From assembly GCA_014607495.2 (NCBI GenBank), contig CP053156.1:6510001-6574000 (forward strand): a stretch of 64,000 bases of DNA. The letters are read 5' to 3'. This document shows, one piece after another, positions 1 through 18,100 of the stretch. Source of the DNA: Carposina sasakii (taxonomy: Eukaryota; Arthropoda; Insecta; Lepidoptera; Carposinidae). Each line of letters starts with the position of its first letter. Positions within the stretch are counted from its first letter, which is position 1. The notes beneath the pieces are model-generated. The model had not been told where the DNA came from. It did no database searches and saw only the letters and a program-made list of their open reading frames with translations. The position numbers and the translations under genes were made by a program.

Positions 1-917
1 TAATGCTAAGATACGAACGAAAATAGAGGTCGTCAATCACATTAAGTATTTAAAATCTACAGCAAAAATCTTATTATTTGACCTACAATATAACTACAAG
101 ATTACATATAGACTGTGAGCTGATTTGAGTATCTGTGAGAGAGTTTCTTTGGCGATCCGTAACTAACGAATAAACAGATATCCAGTATCCTTAAAGATAT
201 TAAAGTTATAACATGCAATTCTTGTCGAATGGTTCATATACCTACTTACTTCTATAAATAAATTTATTGTCCATTACAATCATTCTATAACAAGATTATT
301 ATCTCTATCATTTCTCATTAGTATATTGTTTTCTATTCAACTAGTACCTACCTACCTACATTTCATATTAGAGAACTCGTGCGCAGATAAACCCATTTAT
401 CATTTTTGAATGCTGTGTTCATCTTAATTTAATAAGTAAATGGACTACGAGAAAATAAAGAAACATATAGACTCTCAGATGAATGATAGTCAGACTAGCC
501 TATGAGTAAATTTTTATAAATTTATGACAGCTGCAGACGAAAGTGCTACCTTGGCTATAGCTTCCAATTCAAACATACAGCTACATATAATAAAAATTAC
601 TATACCTATTAATTCTATACATTAGGCATTTAGAATAATGGTCAAATTACCTGATAATAACTACAAAAAGCAATTTAGTAAAACCTAAACCTAGGTCACA
701 GACCTCAGGTAATTGAAGTCTTTAACCTTATTCTTATCGTTTAGGTACAACACGGCACGGTCTGTATAATTAACAATTACCATTATTTAGGCTTAACACA
801 CCCTGAATCTGTATAAGCCACACTTAGGTACCTAATTTCCTAAACATAACTAAACTAACTTCAGTTGTATTGTATTTCGAACTTAGCCACAATTTTTACT
901 CATAGACAATAATAATT

Positions 918-1348
918 AAATATCTTGGGCACATCATTACTGACGACCTTAAAGACAATCAAGATATTGAAAGGGAGCGTAGGGCTTTAGCGGTCAGAGG
1001 TAACATGTTGATTCGTAGATTTTCCCGTTGTAGTGAGGAGGCCAAACTCTCGCTCTTCAAAGCTTCTACACGGGAAATCTATGGGTCAACTACACCAAAA
1101 AGCCGCTGGAGACCCTTCGCGTACAATATAATAATATATTTAGGATGATGTTGGGGCTGCCTCGTTTCTGTAGTGCGTCAGGGATGTTTGCTGAGTATCA
1201 AATTGATGGATTCCATGCAATCATACGCAAAAAAACAGCCTCCCTGATACGCAGAGTTCGGGCCAGTCCAAACAGCATCCTGGAGACTGTTGCGGATAGG
1301 TATGACTCGCCAATGTGGCGGTGTTTCGTGCGAGGGGTGATCAGCTAG
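918..1348 (+). mobile_element. Decayed non-LTR (LINE) reverse-transcriptase C-terminal fragment
   Basis: From 918 the + strand reads KYLGHIITDDLKDNQDIERE and then RRALAVRGNML, the conserved end of the reverse-transcriptase domain of a lepidopteran CR1/Jockey-like LINE. A frameshift near 1070-1085 moves the reading to the frame with LWVNYTKKPLETLRVQYNN and FRMMLGLPRFCSASGMFAE, ending at a stop at 1346-1348. The upstream RT core and the endonuclease are absent, so it is a 5'-truncated dead copy. The clade is inferred from the motif pattern only. Confidence 0.82.
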
Positions 1349-1754
1349 TCTGCGACTATTGTTCTCCTCTTGGACGGGAGACCTGTGTTGTGCCTGTCCG
1401 CAATTGTCTTCCTATATTGTAGCTGTGCATTATTATTCTCCTATTTAATTAAATTTTATTTTTATTATTACTAACACCAACATGATTGTATTTTCACTAA
1501 CCCCAATATGGATCTTCGGTCTGAAATAAATTATTTTTATTTTTATTTTATTTATTTTATTTAATAATGAATAGAAACAAATTTATTCCTTTATATGAGC
1601 TTTTGTGTATGCTTATTCTCGTAATATGGGTGTTCGCACCCGGATATGACCGCTTTCAATCTATTTCCGCTTGGAATGTTTTATGCAAAGTTTATGAAGG
1701 TTTTATGCGATATTTGGTACCATTAGTATATAATTAGATTACTATTGGTGTGCT

Positions 1755-1830
1755 AATCGTGGCTGTGGTATCTCGTATGTAATCCTGCAGTTCTGGCTAC
1801 CCCATTTCGGAAACACAGCCGTATACAGGA
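1755..1830 (+). repeat. Dispersed repeat fragment (GGCTGTGG...GGAAACACA type)
   Basis: The segment with cgtggctgtgg followed about 50 bases later by ggaaacacagcc recurs at 14280-14380 and 53255-53430 in this window. I infer a shared LINE-derived interspersed repeat of unknown family. Confidence 0.45.
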
Positions 1831-2365
1831 TGATTTTTGGTCGTCAACGTTCCCGAAAACTACGGAATCTCCTCATCATCACGATCATTTTTCTCCATGG
1901 AAGCATACCTGGGAAGTGTCTGGTTTCCAAAATATTAGGGTCCAAAGTTTAGTAAATAGACTGCGTTTTTCTGCATAAATGCACATAGACCTGCGTAGCA
2001 AGATTTTTTCACGAGAAATTATTAATATCTGTCTATAAAAAAAACTAGCATAAACACTACACACTATAAATTTCGCCCGATCAAGTTACTAAAAAAAATT
2101 AAAAAAAAAAATTCCCAGCATTTTTTTTGGCATAAACTTACTTTATTTGATGTATAGAGTACGTACCCTTCATTAATGGTGGCCACAAAAAAACATCCTG
2201 TATGTTTGTTTATATTTTTATGAATAGAGTTTGATGAATTCTGAAATAGATACCTTAGCGAGAGGAATATTGTTCTTATTCCTCTATGACGAGAGCATAC
2301 TATAGGAATACAAAATGTATCGAATATCTGTCAAATTAAGCGTTGATTAGCCTAAAAGCAGTTCG

Positions 2366-2556
2366 GCCCCCTTATTACCTAACTAGCAAAAGCAAAGCGA
2401 TAGCGAAAATTTAACAAAAATCGCTGATTGCTTGTCAAATTCGTATTACGTAAAATGAATTTCCAAGGGACTTTGACATTTCAAGGCGAATATTGTACAA
2501 TTTTCGCTATCGCTTTGCTTCGGCTTTGCTATTGCAAATTAGGTAATCAGGAGGCG
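2366..2556. mobile_element. Foldback MITE, family 'GCGATAGCGAAAATT', copy 1
   Basis: The ends are inverted repeats: cttattacctaa, then agcaaagcgatagcgaaaat on the left, matched on the right by the complement of attttcgctatcgctttgct and ttaggtaatcag. No coding capacity. Related copies or fragments lie at 16276-16420, 20185-20235, 26978-27020, 29655-29776, 53441-53610, 55274-55407 and 60047-60163. Confidence 0.75.
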
Positions 2557-2560
2557 GATT

Positions 2561-2677
2561 TTTTATCGGATGTTTCAGTGGCAGAACATTTTATATGAAG
2601 CTAGTGTTCGGCTCCGACATCCGACAAGTGTGAATAACTTCATATAAAATGTTCTGGCACTGAAACATCCGATAAAA
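2561..2677. repeat. Long imperfect palindrome (two 40-nt arms)
   Basis: Arm 2561-2600 (contains atcggatgtttcagtggcag) is the reverse complement of arm 2638-2677 (contains gttctggcactgaaacatcc) with about one mismatch, around a 37-nt spacer. It starts 4 bp after the neighbouring MITE and ends about 75 bp before the acceptor of the first visible alpha-tubulin exon, so the unspliced RNA could form a hairpin there. Confidence 0.8.
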
Positions 2678-2752
2678 ATTCGGGCCCGAAAGCCGACAAA
2701 TGGGAGTTTTTTTAATAAGTAATCTCCTCAATCTAACCAATTCTCCGTCCAG

Positions 2753-8603
<5,851 letters not shown>

Positions 8604-10023
8604 GCTGATGATGTCTGACCGTGGTCCTTATAAACGTGAAAGTCAAAACTTTATACATTACCTTTATACATAAACCGGGATCAACTGACCGCTCATTCCA
8701 CTGCAACTGCTGTAAACTCTAGAAATTAACAGACTTTATATTTTATTTATTTATTTATTTCTTTATACACTACAGCTAGTACAGGGTGCTCCTCGTAGGA
8801 GGGATATCTCCAAAAAAAAACCCATTGGTGTTTCGACGTTTTTATTTGGGACAAGCTGTACCTATAATGAAAGACCAATACTGCTGTATAGTGTACAATT
8901 TAAGGAGAAATAATAATCTGACTTGTTTAAATTATTTTCTGAAAGATTTTTTTCGAGTTAGTACACTGCGGATTAAAGTACATTTAAACTATGATAAATA
9001 TTCTTAACTACGTTTTGAGGGTCTTCCTTTGAGTGTATTTGAGACAATGAATATAGCACGACAAACGAGTATTCAAAGTATGTACCACGAAAAAGCAATC
9101 TCTCTGGAAGTGATATTGCTCGTGTGTATTCCACGTTTCTAAATACCTAACGGTCGATAGAAAGATATCCACATAAGTGATGTTACTAAAAGTAATTTCC
9201 TTGAGTAAGGGGAAATTAATTTTAAGGAGTGTACAATTTTAGTAACTCAGGTTAATACTTATAAGTAGTTAATATTTACCTGAGTTACTTTACTACTCCT
9301 GCTGGACGCCATCGATAGTGTTGGCGGAAAATGCTAATATCTACTATAAATTAAAATGCCGCGTTGAAGTTAACAATGTTAATTATTAGTTGTAAGAATT
9401 ATCAATAATTGAGCTTGAGCAAGTAAGATTTGTAATAAATAGTACAAACTTTTTGGAACATTTTGTAAAATAATAGAAGTTTGGATCTCTGTACTGTCGA
9501 GTTCATTTGCATTTATTAATTAAACAAATCGTGATAAAATTGTAACATTCGAACTAATAATCGAATTAGGATACTAATCACTTTACATTATAGTATGAAG
9601 TTAAGCTAACTTATTGACTTTTTAGTTGTGCTTTATTAAAGGTATCAATGTAAGTTTTTGGTGAAATATTGTTATTGCACAATATAATTTATTCACTTAA
9701 TTGTCGTTTTTATTAAAAATTCTCCTGTGTTTAGTAAGTTCTATAACCATACAATGAGAGTTGAAGTATACCTATAAGGGCCCGTTTACTATACCCATAT
9801 AATTATGGTCTTCGTTTTACTGGTCCGTTTTTATCAGAATACTGTGTTACGTATGCTTATAGAACTAACTCCATACGCCATCGATGAAAGAACGTAGCTA
9901 TTTGATAAAACGGTTCAGTAAAATGGAAACTAATACTTATATAATTTGAACGGGTCGTAATATCTGTCTGTCTGTTACTTACCTACCTAAACCCTCTACG
10001 ATTATTAGAAATTACTACATTAA

Positions 10024-10279
10024 ATAGTGTAGCCCACTGAAGTGGCATTGGGCCGGCCACATCTGCCGTAGAACCGATGGACAGTGAAGTAAACGGGTTC
10101 TCGAATGGAGACCGCGCCTCGGCAAGCGTAGCGTTGGGCGCCCTCCGGCCAGATGGACCGATGACTTAAGGAGGTCGGCTGGTAGTGACTGGATAGCAAA
10201 AACGAGAGATCGAGCCATGTGGCGTACTCTGGGGGAGGCCTACGTCCAGCAGTGGACTGCAATAGGCTGACGACGACAA
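10024..10279 (+). mobile_element. RTE-type LINE, reverse-transcriptase C-terminus (truncated)
   Basis: Across frames the + strand reads [63 protein letters not shown] and YVQQWTAIG. This is the C-terminal tail of RTE-clade endonuclease/reverse-transcriptase proteins common in Lepidoptera. It contains a stop and frame breaks, so it is a dead 5'-truncated copy. The same tail recurs on both strands across the window (for example 56343-56745). Confidence 0.85.
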
Positions 10280-11919
10280 TAAATAAAACATGATAATACA
10301 TCGGTAAGAACTTTATTTAAAAATTCTTCCGTACACTTACCAGAAAAAATATACAACTAAATACAAATATTGCAATAAAATAGTCACATACAAACACAAC
10401 CTGTAAGTCCAGCGTCAATAGATGTCGCTTTAATAAACATCACATAACCCCAACTCCAGTGATTCTATTCTCACTCTCTGGTAAACACTAGAATTGAGGC
10501 CTAGGAAGCCTACCTGAAGCAAGTAGATATAAAAGTACCAGCAGAGGTATAGATAATTCTTTATACATAAGATAACAGAAGGTCGAATTAAGCGAAATGC
10601 CATAAAAATATATTAAGAGATGCTATTTATGAATAAGACCCAAAATCAACTCACAAAAAATAAACATGTGCTTTCGAGCCTCTTTGGTGACAGGTTTACT
10701 ATAATAAAATATGTATTTACATAGCATTTCGCATAACTTTCCCTTTTTACTCGTAAACTCTGTGTCATCTATGTCGTAAAATAACATCCTCCCTCTTTTT
10801 ACTAACCTACCTCATTACTAACAATAAGGGCTAGTGTTGCCTGAATATTATAAATAAATTTAAATTTAAATAAATTTAAATTTTTGCAAAACATACCCAA
10901 CCAAAACATTAATTAAACCATACATACATACATAATTAACCCTAAATCGTGATTCACTGGGATTTCTTGTAAAAGTTTAATAAAAATCAGGCACCATAAC
11001 AATATACATAAAAGTAGCTAGATATACGAGATCATTATATTACAGCCAATATTTTTTTTATATGATTTTGGTCTTAATACGGAAATACGATCACAAGTAA
11101 AACTCTGCGTTTTTCTGAAAATGCACATATAAAATTCGCTATAAAAAAACAGTAATATTTAAATTTTTTTTTCAAAAAAAAAAATTTTTTCCCAGACAAT
11201 TGGGTACAAAATATAAAATTCGCTCAGTAAGATGTCAATTGGGTACAAAATATCTAAATATAGATCACAAAAATGTAACAATATCTTTAACAAAGCGAAG
11301 CATCCGTACAAACTCAATAAGACCGTCTTATACGTAAGTCACAGACAAACGATATTTGTGTTGTGCGACTCTTAATAAACATACTATGTACATGGTTACT
11401 TAAAACGTCATTGATTTAATTTCACCGACCATATCTAACTAATGCGTATTCCAATTTCCACTAAATACGAGTAGGTCTAGCACACATGGTCGTAACATCA
11501 TTTTTTGCATAATAATTCACACTGCAACACGAATTGAAGTTAGTGACGTAATTACTATATTAAAAACGATATATATATATATTCGAGAGACTAATTCGAC
11601 AAGTGACAGATGAAGGGTTACCAGAATTAGAAGAAATTAAATAGTGACGTTATAGACGATATCGATAATTGTCGATATGATTATAATCAAATAAGACTTG
11701 ACTATAAATTGACAAAATTTCATATTATAGTTCATTTAAACTCCAATGAAGAATAAGTGCTTATGCTGGAACCCAAATACTATTGTACGAATAAAAATAT
11801 ATACATAAAATACCAATCTGTATTTTTAAAATATCGATACGAACAGCATTACCCCGACCATGGCAACATTTGTGCAAAATGAACTGTCAAACTAGCCTCT
11901 CGAATTATGGAGTGGAGTA

Positions 11920-12154
11920 TACAGGGTGTAACAGAAAGGGTATGTTAAGCGAAAAGCTATGTAAATAGCCCACTATAGAGAACCTATTTCCAAAATTTGA
12001 GACTCGAAATCAAATGTTTACTTTTCAAGATTGTACGAACATTCCTGAGGTGTTTCGGAATTTTCCATACTATCTGGAAAAATAAACATCTGATTTCGAG
12101 TCTGAAATTTTGTGGGTTTTTTCGCTTAACATACCCCTTTTGTTACACCCTGTA
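11920..12154. mobile_element. TA-flanked MITE (ACAGGGTGTAAC family), copy 1
   Basis: Inverted termini TACAGGGTGTAACA ... TGTTACACCCTGTA, flanked by TA on both sides (11918-11919 and 12155-12156). The subterminal motif ggtatgttaagcgaaaagct is mirrored on the other side. TA target and ACAGGGTGT ends suggest a Tc1/mariner-superfamily derivative. Related copies are at 16701-16964 and 62984-63247. Confidence 0.85.
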
Positions 12155-13261
12155 TATGCGGGACACGCCCACACAATGGTGACCTAAACATAAGGGGTAT
12201 TTTTCACAGATATTTTTTAGTTCGGTTTACGGAGATTTTTAATAAATCCATCTGTAAAACTGTAATAATATAAATAGGCTTACGTAATTAATAGGAATAT
12301 TAGAATGTGTTTTTCTCTCGATATTTTGATCCGCTTGTTATAATAAATATAATTTAATCTATTGCATTATCAGATATAAGATTGAAATCAATTTGAACAG
12401 GTCATAAAATAGGAATTTTATACTATATAGGCATATAAGTATATTCTAAATGAGTAGTAAATATGTAGGTAGTTTCTACAATATGATATTTAGCTTCTTA
12501 AACAAGCAGTAAATTGCTGGAAAATTAGATTAGGTACCTAGAGAGTAGTGTGTAAAGAGTAGTAGATTTTAGGCCAAAATGGAATAATTAAATTAATAGT
12601 CAATACATTTATAGCGTAAACGAATTTAGTACTTACTAGTAGTTGTATAAATATATTCAGGTAGGTACTTAAATATATTATATGCCAGTAAAAGTATATT
12701 ACATAGTTATATACCAAGAGAAATAATATTAATAATGGCGAACATCTACAATAATATGTAAAAAAAATAACAATTACAAAAATACACAACATTTCAAGAA
12801 GTAAGGTTAGTTTAGAATTACATTAGTCCCAGTATTAACTGTAATTTTCTATTCTATGACTTTTGAGTAAATAAATGCATAGTACAATCATACATCTTTC
12901 ATACATTTGCTATACTATATGTGACTATGTACACTACAACCATGCATGTGAGTGAAAAATTACTGATGACTTGAGGATTATTCAATTTTACTCATCTAGA
13001 CTAAAGTTTGTTATGAAGCATACCTAAACAAAATGGTTACAAACTTATGATTACAAAATAATTTTAGATACATATACCGTGTATAAACACCACTACCTTT
13101 TGTTGATCAACTTTTCCAAATACTACTCGGCAACCTATAAAAGGAATGTTACCTAAAGAGCCCTCTACACTGAGCAAATGTTACTGGAAAACTTCGTGTT
13201 TTCAACAGGTGTTGCTGACAAAAGTTTAAGTATAATTCTGTTAAAGCGAGTCTCCACCGAC

Positions 13262-13765
13262 CAGAGGCGGCTGCTGACATTTTTAGATGGGTGTTCACAC
13301 CCTTAACGTATGGGATGGTGCAAGTACTTACAACCGTACACTTATAAAAATTCAGATGACCTAATGAAACACTTTTAAGACAACCATATCGCGTTCTAAC
13401 TCGGACTAAGCGACCTCTAGTGGCCGCATACGCGAATTAAAATGAGCGGCGCTCCAGATAAGGCTAATTTTTCATACGAAATCTTCTGTTTCACACACCG
13501 GCCTATGTCGGTATGTCTTTTTCGCACTCATTGAATACAATACTAGGAATCGTACCAAATTTCTTTTCATTGGAGCGTGATCGCTAGAGCTCCACTCGAT
13601 ACATAAGATTACAACTTACTTGAGACGAACGCATAGACACTATTGTATAAACATAGTAGAATTGAAAGATAATTATAAATATAGAGAAATATATGTAGAT
13701 TGCCTATGTAATCTTCGTGGGTGTGAGTGCACCGCACCAGCGCTCCTTAGGACGAGCCGCCAGTG
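13262..13765. mobile_element. Non-autonomous hAT-like element with 8-bp target duplication, copy 1
   Basis: The element starts cagaggcgg and ends ccgccagtg, imperfect inverted termini. It is flanked by a perfect direct repeat CCACCGAC (13254-13261 and 13766-13773). The interior resembles 61529-62009, notably ttcgtgggtg, gagtgca and ccagcgctc near the right end. No transposase reading frame is visible. Confidence 0.82.
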
Positions 13766-14279
13766 CCACCGACTAATAGTTGCCAACTTTTGTGTGTTCA
13801 ACACACTAAAATTACCAATAATTTCAGTGGAGACGCCCCCTAATGTTACCGCATTGCAAAGTGTTGCTCAACAAAAAGTTACTGCAGTGTGAATGCACGT
13901 TACGTTTTAAAAAAGTACTTACAGAAGGCTTTATGCCAAAAAGCATAGTTATAATATGAGCGGGCACTCAAGTATACTCAAGTTCGCTAGAAAAGGTACA
14001 ACAAACTTTAGTGTTACTTCAGTACATGTGTTAGAGTAGGACAGAGATATGTAGCTATGCACCTTCTGTGAAATTGCCTCTGCATAATGCAGCACATATT
14101 TAGATTTTTAGACAATGAAACCTTCATTAGCGCAATTATTAAATGACGTCATAAACTCTAGCCGCTATAGGTAGAGAATTTTGGATAACTTAACCATTTT
14201 AAAACAGTTGTAAACCTTTGGACGTGGTTTTGTAATGAATGACACCAATAATGTTAAAAACGTAATAAGTTAAGAAACT

Positions 14280-14380
14280 CGGGTATTCTTAGTTGATAAG
14301 CTAGCAACTTGTCACTGGTAAACGTGGCTGTGGGATTTTGCAATTCTGTCTACTTTGTTTCGGGAAACACAAGCGTGTCT
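14280..14380 (+). repeat. Dispersed repeat fragment, copy 2
   Basis: Contains gaaactcgggtattctt, taagctagcaacttgtcac and aacgtggctgtggga, shared with 53255-53430 and partly with 1755-1830. Confidence 0.5.
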
Positions 14381-14429
14381 ATGTTTGTTAAAAACAATAG
14401 AGATGTTTACTATGGTTGAATTTTAATGA

Positions 14430-14870
14430 CATTTTATGCTTATCAGAATAAATCATCAAAATCATACCCATCTGTAAAATTACAATTGGATTAAGTGTAC
14501 AAATGAGGTAGTAATAAGCGTTCAAAGTTAAGTGGGCAAGTCCATTTTTCAAATGTAAAATTAATTGAAAATTACAACATCACATGTCCACCTGCATCAT
14601 TTACAGCAACTTTTGCTTTGTGACCATATTTATAAACGCAATATTTAAAATAGCTGCAGAACAAAAAGTTCTTTTACGCGCATACAAGTTACGAAAGAGT
14701 CGTAACGTCATAATTCGTTTGTATGGAGCATTTTTTGGCAAGTGTAAAATTATGATTTTGAAATCGTTATATCCCGGAAAGTTTTTACACTAGCGAAGTT
14801 TTTCTTTCGCAAATGTTTCATTTTATTTTATGATCTTTCGATATAAATACAAATAAAAATCACCGTAATA
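14430..14870 (+). repeat. Dispersed repeat, second copy inverted at 18765-19745
   Basis: Segments such as ttacaacatcacatgtccac, tttataaacgcaatattta and gatttt-gaaatcgttatatcccgg recur in reverse complement at 18765-18985 and 19495-19745. No coding capacity. The copy covers the probable 3' UTR of ZDHHC6, including a minus-strand AATAAA at 14827-14822. Confidence 0.7.
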
Positions 14871-15019
14871 CATCCCTATTATCAAGACTAATCTATTATA
14901 TAGGACTTTCTTTGTAGGCCCCCACATACAATTCTGTAAACAGTGTAACTTTCTTTGTATCCGCCCCCCCCCCCCAAACTATCTCAGTACGTACATAAGA
15001 ATTATCTACAATATTATTG

Positions 15020-15134
15020 TTAATCAGGCTTACTTTTCTCCATCTCGTCCAAGGGAACGACAGCGTATTTCGGGAACCAGCCGCGAGGGCCTTTCGTGCC
15101 GTCTTCCGTCACTTTCTCTCCGTATAGCCAGTGC
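15020..15134 (-). CDS. ZDHHC6: ZDHHC6 exon 8 (C-terminus)
   Basis: Acceptor ttgctatttcag, then [20 protein letters not shown] and [17 protein letters not shown], stop TAA at 15022-15020. This is the end of the SH3-like domain. Confidence 0.93.
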
Positions 15135-18100
15135 CTGAAATAGCAATAGTCATGTAATGCTACTGGGACATACATAGGTACATTATAGTCACGCCTATTA
15201 GGTATCATCCAAAGAGGTTGGGCAGAAGTGTGCAATTTGCACATCCACTTTTCACCAGTTAGCCTACTAAGTCCCACGTGGTACGGGGTGTGCCTACCGC
15301 CGCTTTTCGGGCACAGATATAACAATCTAGCGGCCGGTAACTAATCCAATGGGAAATGTTAGCGAGTCGTAGTTACTGACTTTATTTTATTTAGCATCAG
15401 AGCCTCATCCGTTAAATAGCAGGTTCACCACAAGCAAGTGACGTTGACTTTGGATTCTAAAGTATTAGTCAAGTCATGAACGTATAAAGAATAACGGGCA
15501 GAGTGTTGTCAATAGAGAGTGAAGCATTCATAGTAAGCTCGGTAACGATATTCCATGGAGTAGGGATGTGTAATGACGCGTTATCCACCCACACATACAA
15601 ACCATAGTAAGCTCGGCGCCATAAAAAAAATTCGCACACATGCGCAACGCGCCGCCATTTCGCTGCTTCAATATGTGCAGTGACAGTATTACGTCCGTTG
15701 TTCTTTACACGTTCATGGTCGAAGTCAAACAACTTGTAGCGGAGCCACCTATCGGACGCAAGACAGAACCATAGACTATACAAATCGTAGAACGCGACGT
15801 TGAAGTTTCTCACACATGGGACAAATAACAACAAGTGGCCTTGTGGTGGGGATACCCTACGGAATAATCCAAGTCGTGATCCGCTAGCAGGATTCGAAAT
15901 TATCAAGAATAAATATTTTTTTAATTATCGGGATAATTAACTTGAATTATCTTAGTTGAATTTCCATTTAACTTCTTGAAATTTTATTTATTAAAATGAT
16001 AATATATTTTTCTCAAACAGGGTCTCAGTTTTTCGACATTATTAAATAAACAGCAAAGAATAATGTGAGAAATATACAATTTAAATTAGAGTTTGTTTTT
16101 ATGGCGTCAAATATAAGGAAGAAAGTATATAAAGAAAAGGTATTTGCACTTATCTTGTCAATCAAACATTTTTATTCATGTTTTACGCCTTTGGATACGT
16201 AAATGAACTTTGAATATTTTCGTGTTTGATTTTTATAATTATCAAAGATAATTATCACTTCGAACCCTCCCCCTGACTATGTAAAAGCAATAGCAAAGCC
16301 GAAGCAAAGCGATAGCAAAAATTGTACAATATTCGCCTTGAAATGTCAAAGTACCTTTGAAATTCATTATACGAATTTGACTTCGGCGATTTTTGTACAA
16401 TTTTCGCTATCGCGGGGCTGCTAGCTGGTATTTGACGTCACCTCTTCTGCCTGGTGGCGCGTATGGTGTCTCCCTCTCCGACCGTCAGGCGGGACATCTC
16501 CAGCGGCACGCCGAGTGCGGCTCGCGGACGACAGAGCGGCACGAGTCCGCCCGAGTATGACGTCACAGCCGTGTACACACGCGAGCGCAGGCGCTTCTCC
16601 TCCTTCTGCGCCAGCTGCTCGATCTACAGGCAATTACTTGCTATGTAAATATACCAAAAATATATGTATGTCGCATTCAGAACTACATTTCGTTATACTA
16701 TACAGGGTGTAACAAAAAGGGTATGTTAAGCGAAAAGCTATTTAAATAGCCCACTGTAGAGAACCTATCCACAAAATTTGAGACCCGAAATCACATGTTT
16801 ATTTTTCCCGATAGTATGGAGAATTTATAAATATCTCAGGAATTTTCATACAATCTTGAAAAATAAAAATATGATTTCGAGTGTCAAATTTTGGAAATAG
16901 GTTCTCTATAGTGGGCTATTTACATAGCTTTTCGCTTTACATACCCTTTCTGTTACACCCTGTATATAATACAGTGATTCTTTTGTAACGGCCAATTTTT
17001 TTGCGGATCCATTTTAACTAGTTGGGTATGCTTCGGGTACTCGTTAAAATTTTGTGTTGCTCTCTCAGATCTGCGACCGTATTTGCAACTTTGTATAACC
17101 TTTTATTCCCAAAATAAGGACCAAAACTCTGACTACAGAGTATCAAAATCAAGAAGAAAACCTACAACCACATCTAGAATATAGGGGTCAGATATAAAAA
17201 ATCAGCAATACCTTTTATGCATATGTGTGTCAAAGGACAGTTTATTTATTAGCGCCATCTAGCGCTTATTAAAGTAGGCTTTCTGCGCTATCTACCACAA
17301 GTAGGTAACAACCAAGTCCATGGGCAATGTTATGCATTTTGTGCGACCGACGACGACTAGGTTCGAGCGCGGTTGACTAGATGTCGCTAGGATAGAGAAC
17401 TTGCGAATAAACGATAGATAAAAAGAAGTTTAAAATTGACGGAAATCGTCGAATTGAGAACCTCCTCCTTTTTTTGAAGTCGTTTAAAAAGAAGGTCGTC
17501 CATTTCTCCAGTAAATATCCATAATAATCTCAAGATTGGAAACAATGTGTTTGATAAATACTTAAAGAAAAAACCCGTCTGCCTTGAAATTTTGACCAGT
17601 GTCATTCTCACCCGCCAGCTTATGATGTGTCCTGGGGGAGGCTCACGTCCAGCAGTGGACTGCAATAGGCTGACGGTGATGACTTTCACGAATAACACGA
17701 ATTTAATAATACCCTACCTCTACGCTCTAATAAAGCGTGCCAAAGAAAATACCATGGAGAAGAAATAAAAGACGAGTAGCGACTAAGTATATTTTCATAC
17801 AAAAATAGTGTGCCGCGGAGCGGGGATGAGGTATGGGACGAGGGGAGCATTGAACACTATAGCCCTGCTAATTTACATAGAAAACACTTGTAGTGACTAG
17901 TCAAACTACTTGCTCATTATCAATATGGTTCAAGATTGTTTTACTAGTGCAATTACTTATCGCTAGATGGCAATATTATACTGCATTTTAGTAAAAAGTA
18001 CCCTGATAAAAGCGCTAGTGTCTTTGTAATTTTAATACGGTTGCATTTCGGAGCACAAGCGTGCGGTTACAGCTACTGCGTTACACTGACGCTGAAGCTC

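Larger units (their letters stand above)
1..2752. other. Gene-free stretch left of the first visible alpha-tubulin exon
   Basis: AT-rich DNA with no recognisable cellular exon. It holds a decayed LINE reverse-transcriptase fragment (918-1348), a short dispersed repeat (1755-1830) and two foldback structures (2366-2556 and 2561-2677). Alpha-tubulin genes commonly have an intron directly after the initiator ATG, so this is probably first-intron or upstream DNA. The ATG-GT strings I found (near 229, 639 and 2176) do not resemble a good donor. Confidence 0.6.
8604..15019. other. Intergenic region between convergent alpha-tubulin and ZDHHC6
   Basis: 6.4 kb without a recognisable cellular exon. 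The proximal part is alpha-tubulin 3' UTR with an AT-rich tttatttatttattt run at 8740-8760. Possible poly(A) signals are ATTAAA at 8972 and AATAAA at 9434. It holds an RTE-type LINE fragment (10024-10279), a TA-flanked MITE (11920-12154), an hAT-like element (13262-13765) and a dispersed repeat (14430-14870). The interval 10300-11900 is AT-rich with short direct repeats (caattgggtacaaaatat near 11199 and 11238) and no gene. Confidence 0.8.
15135..16441 (-). other. ZDHHC6 intron 7
   Basis: Holds the SINE-like fragment 15186-15300 and a foldback MITE fragment at 16276-16420. An unassigned stretch at 15469-15906 is open for 145 codons on the minus strand, with no recognisable domain; catagtaagctcgg occurs twice in it (15528 and 15604). 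Confidence 0.75.

Noticed and set aside
15469..15906. 145-codon minus-strand open frame in ZDHHC6 intron 7
   Set aside because: No recognisable domain or splice context; probably chance or repeat-derived.
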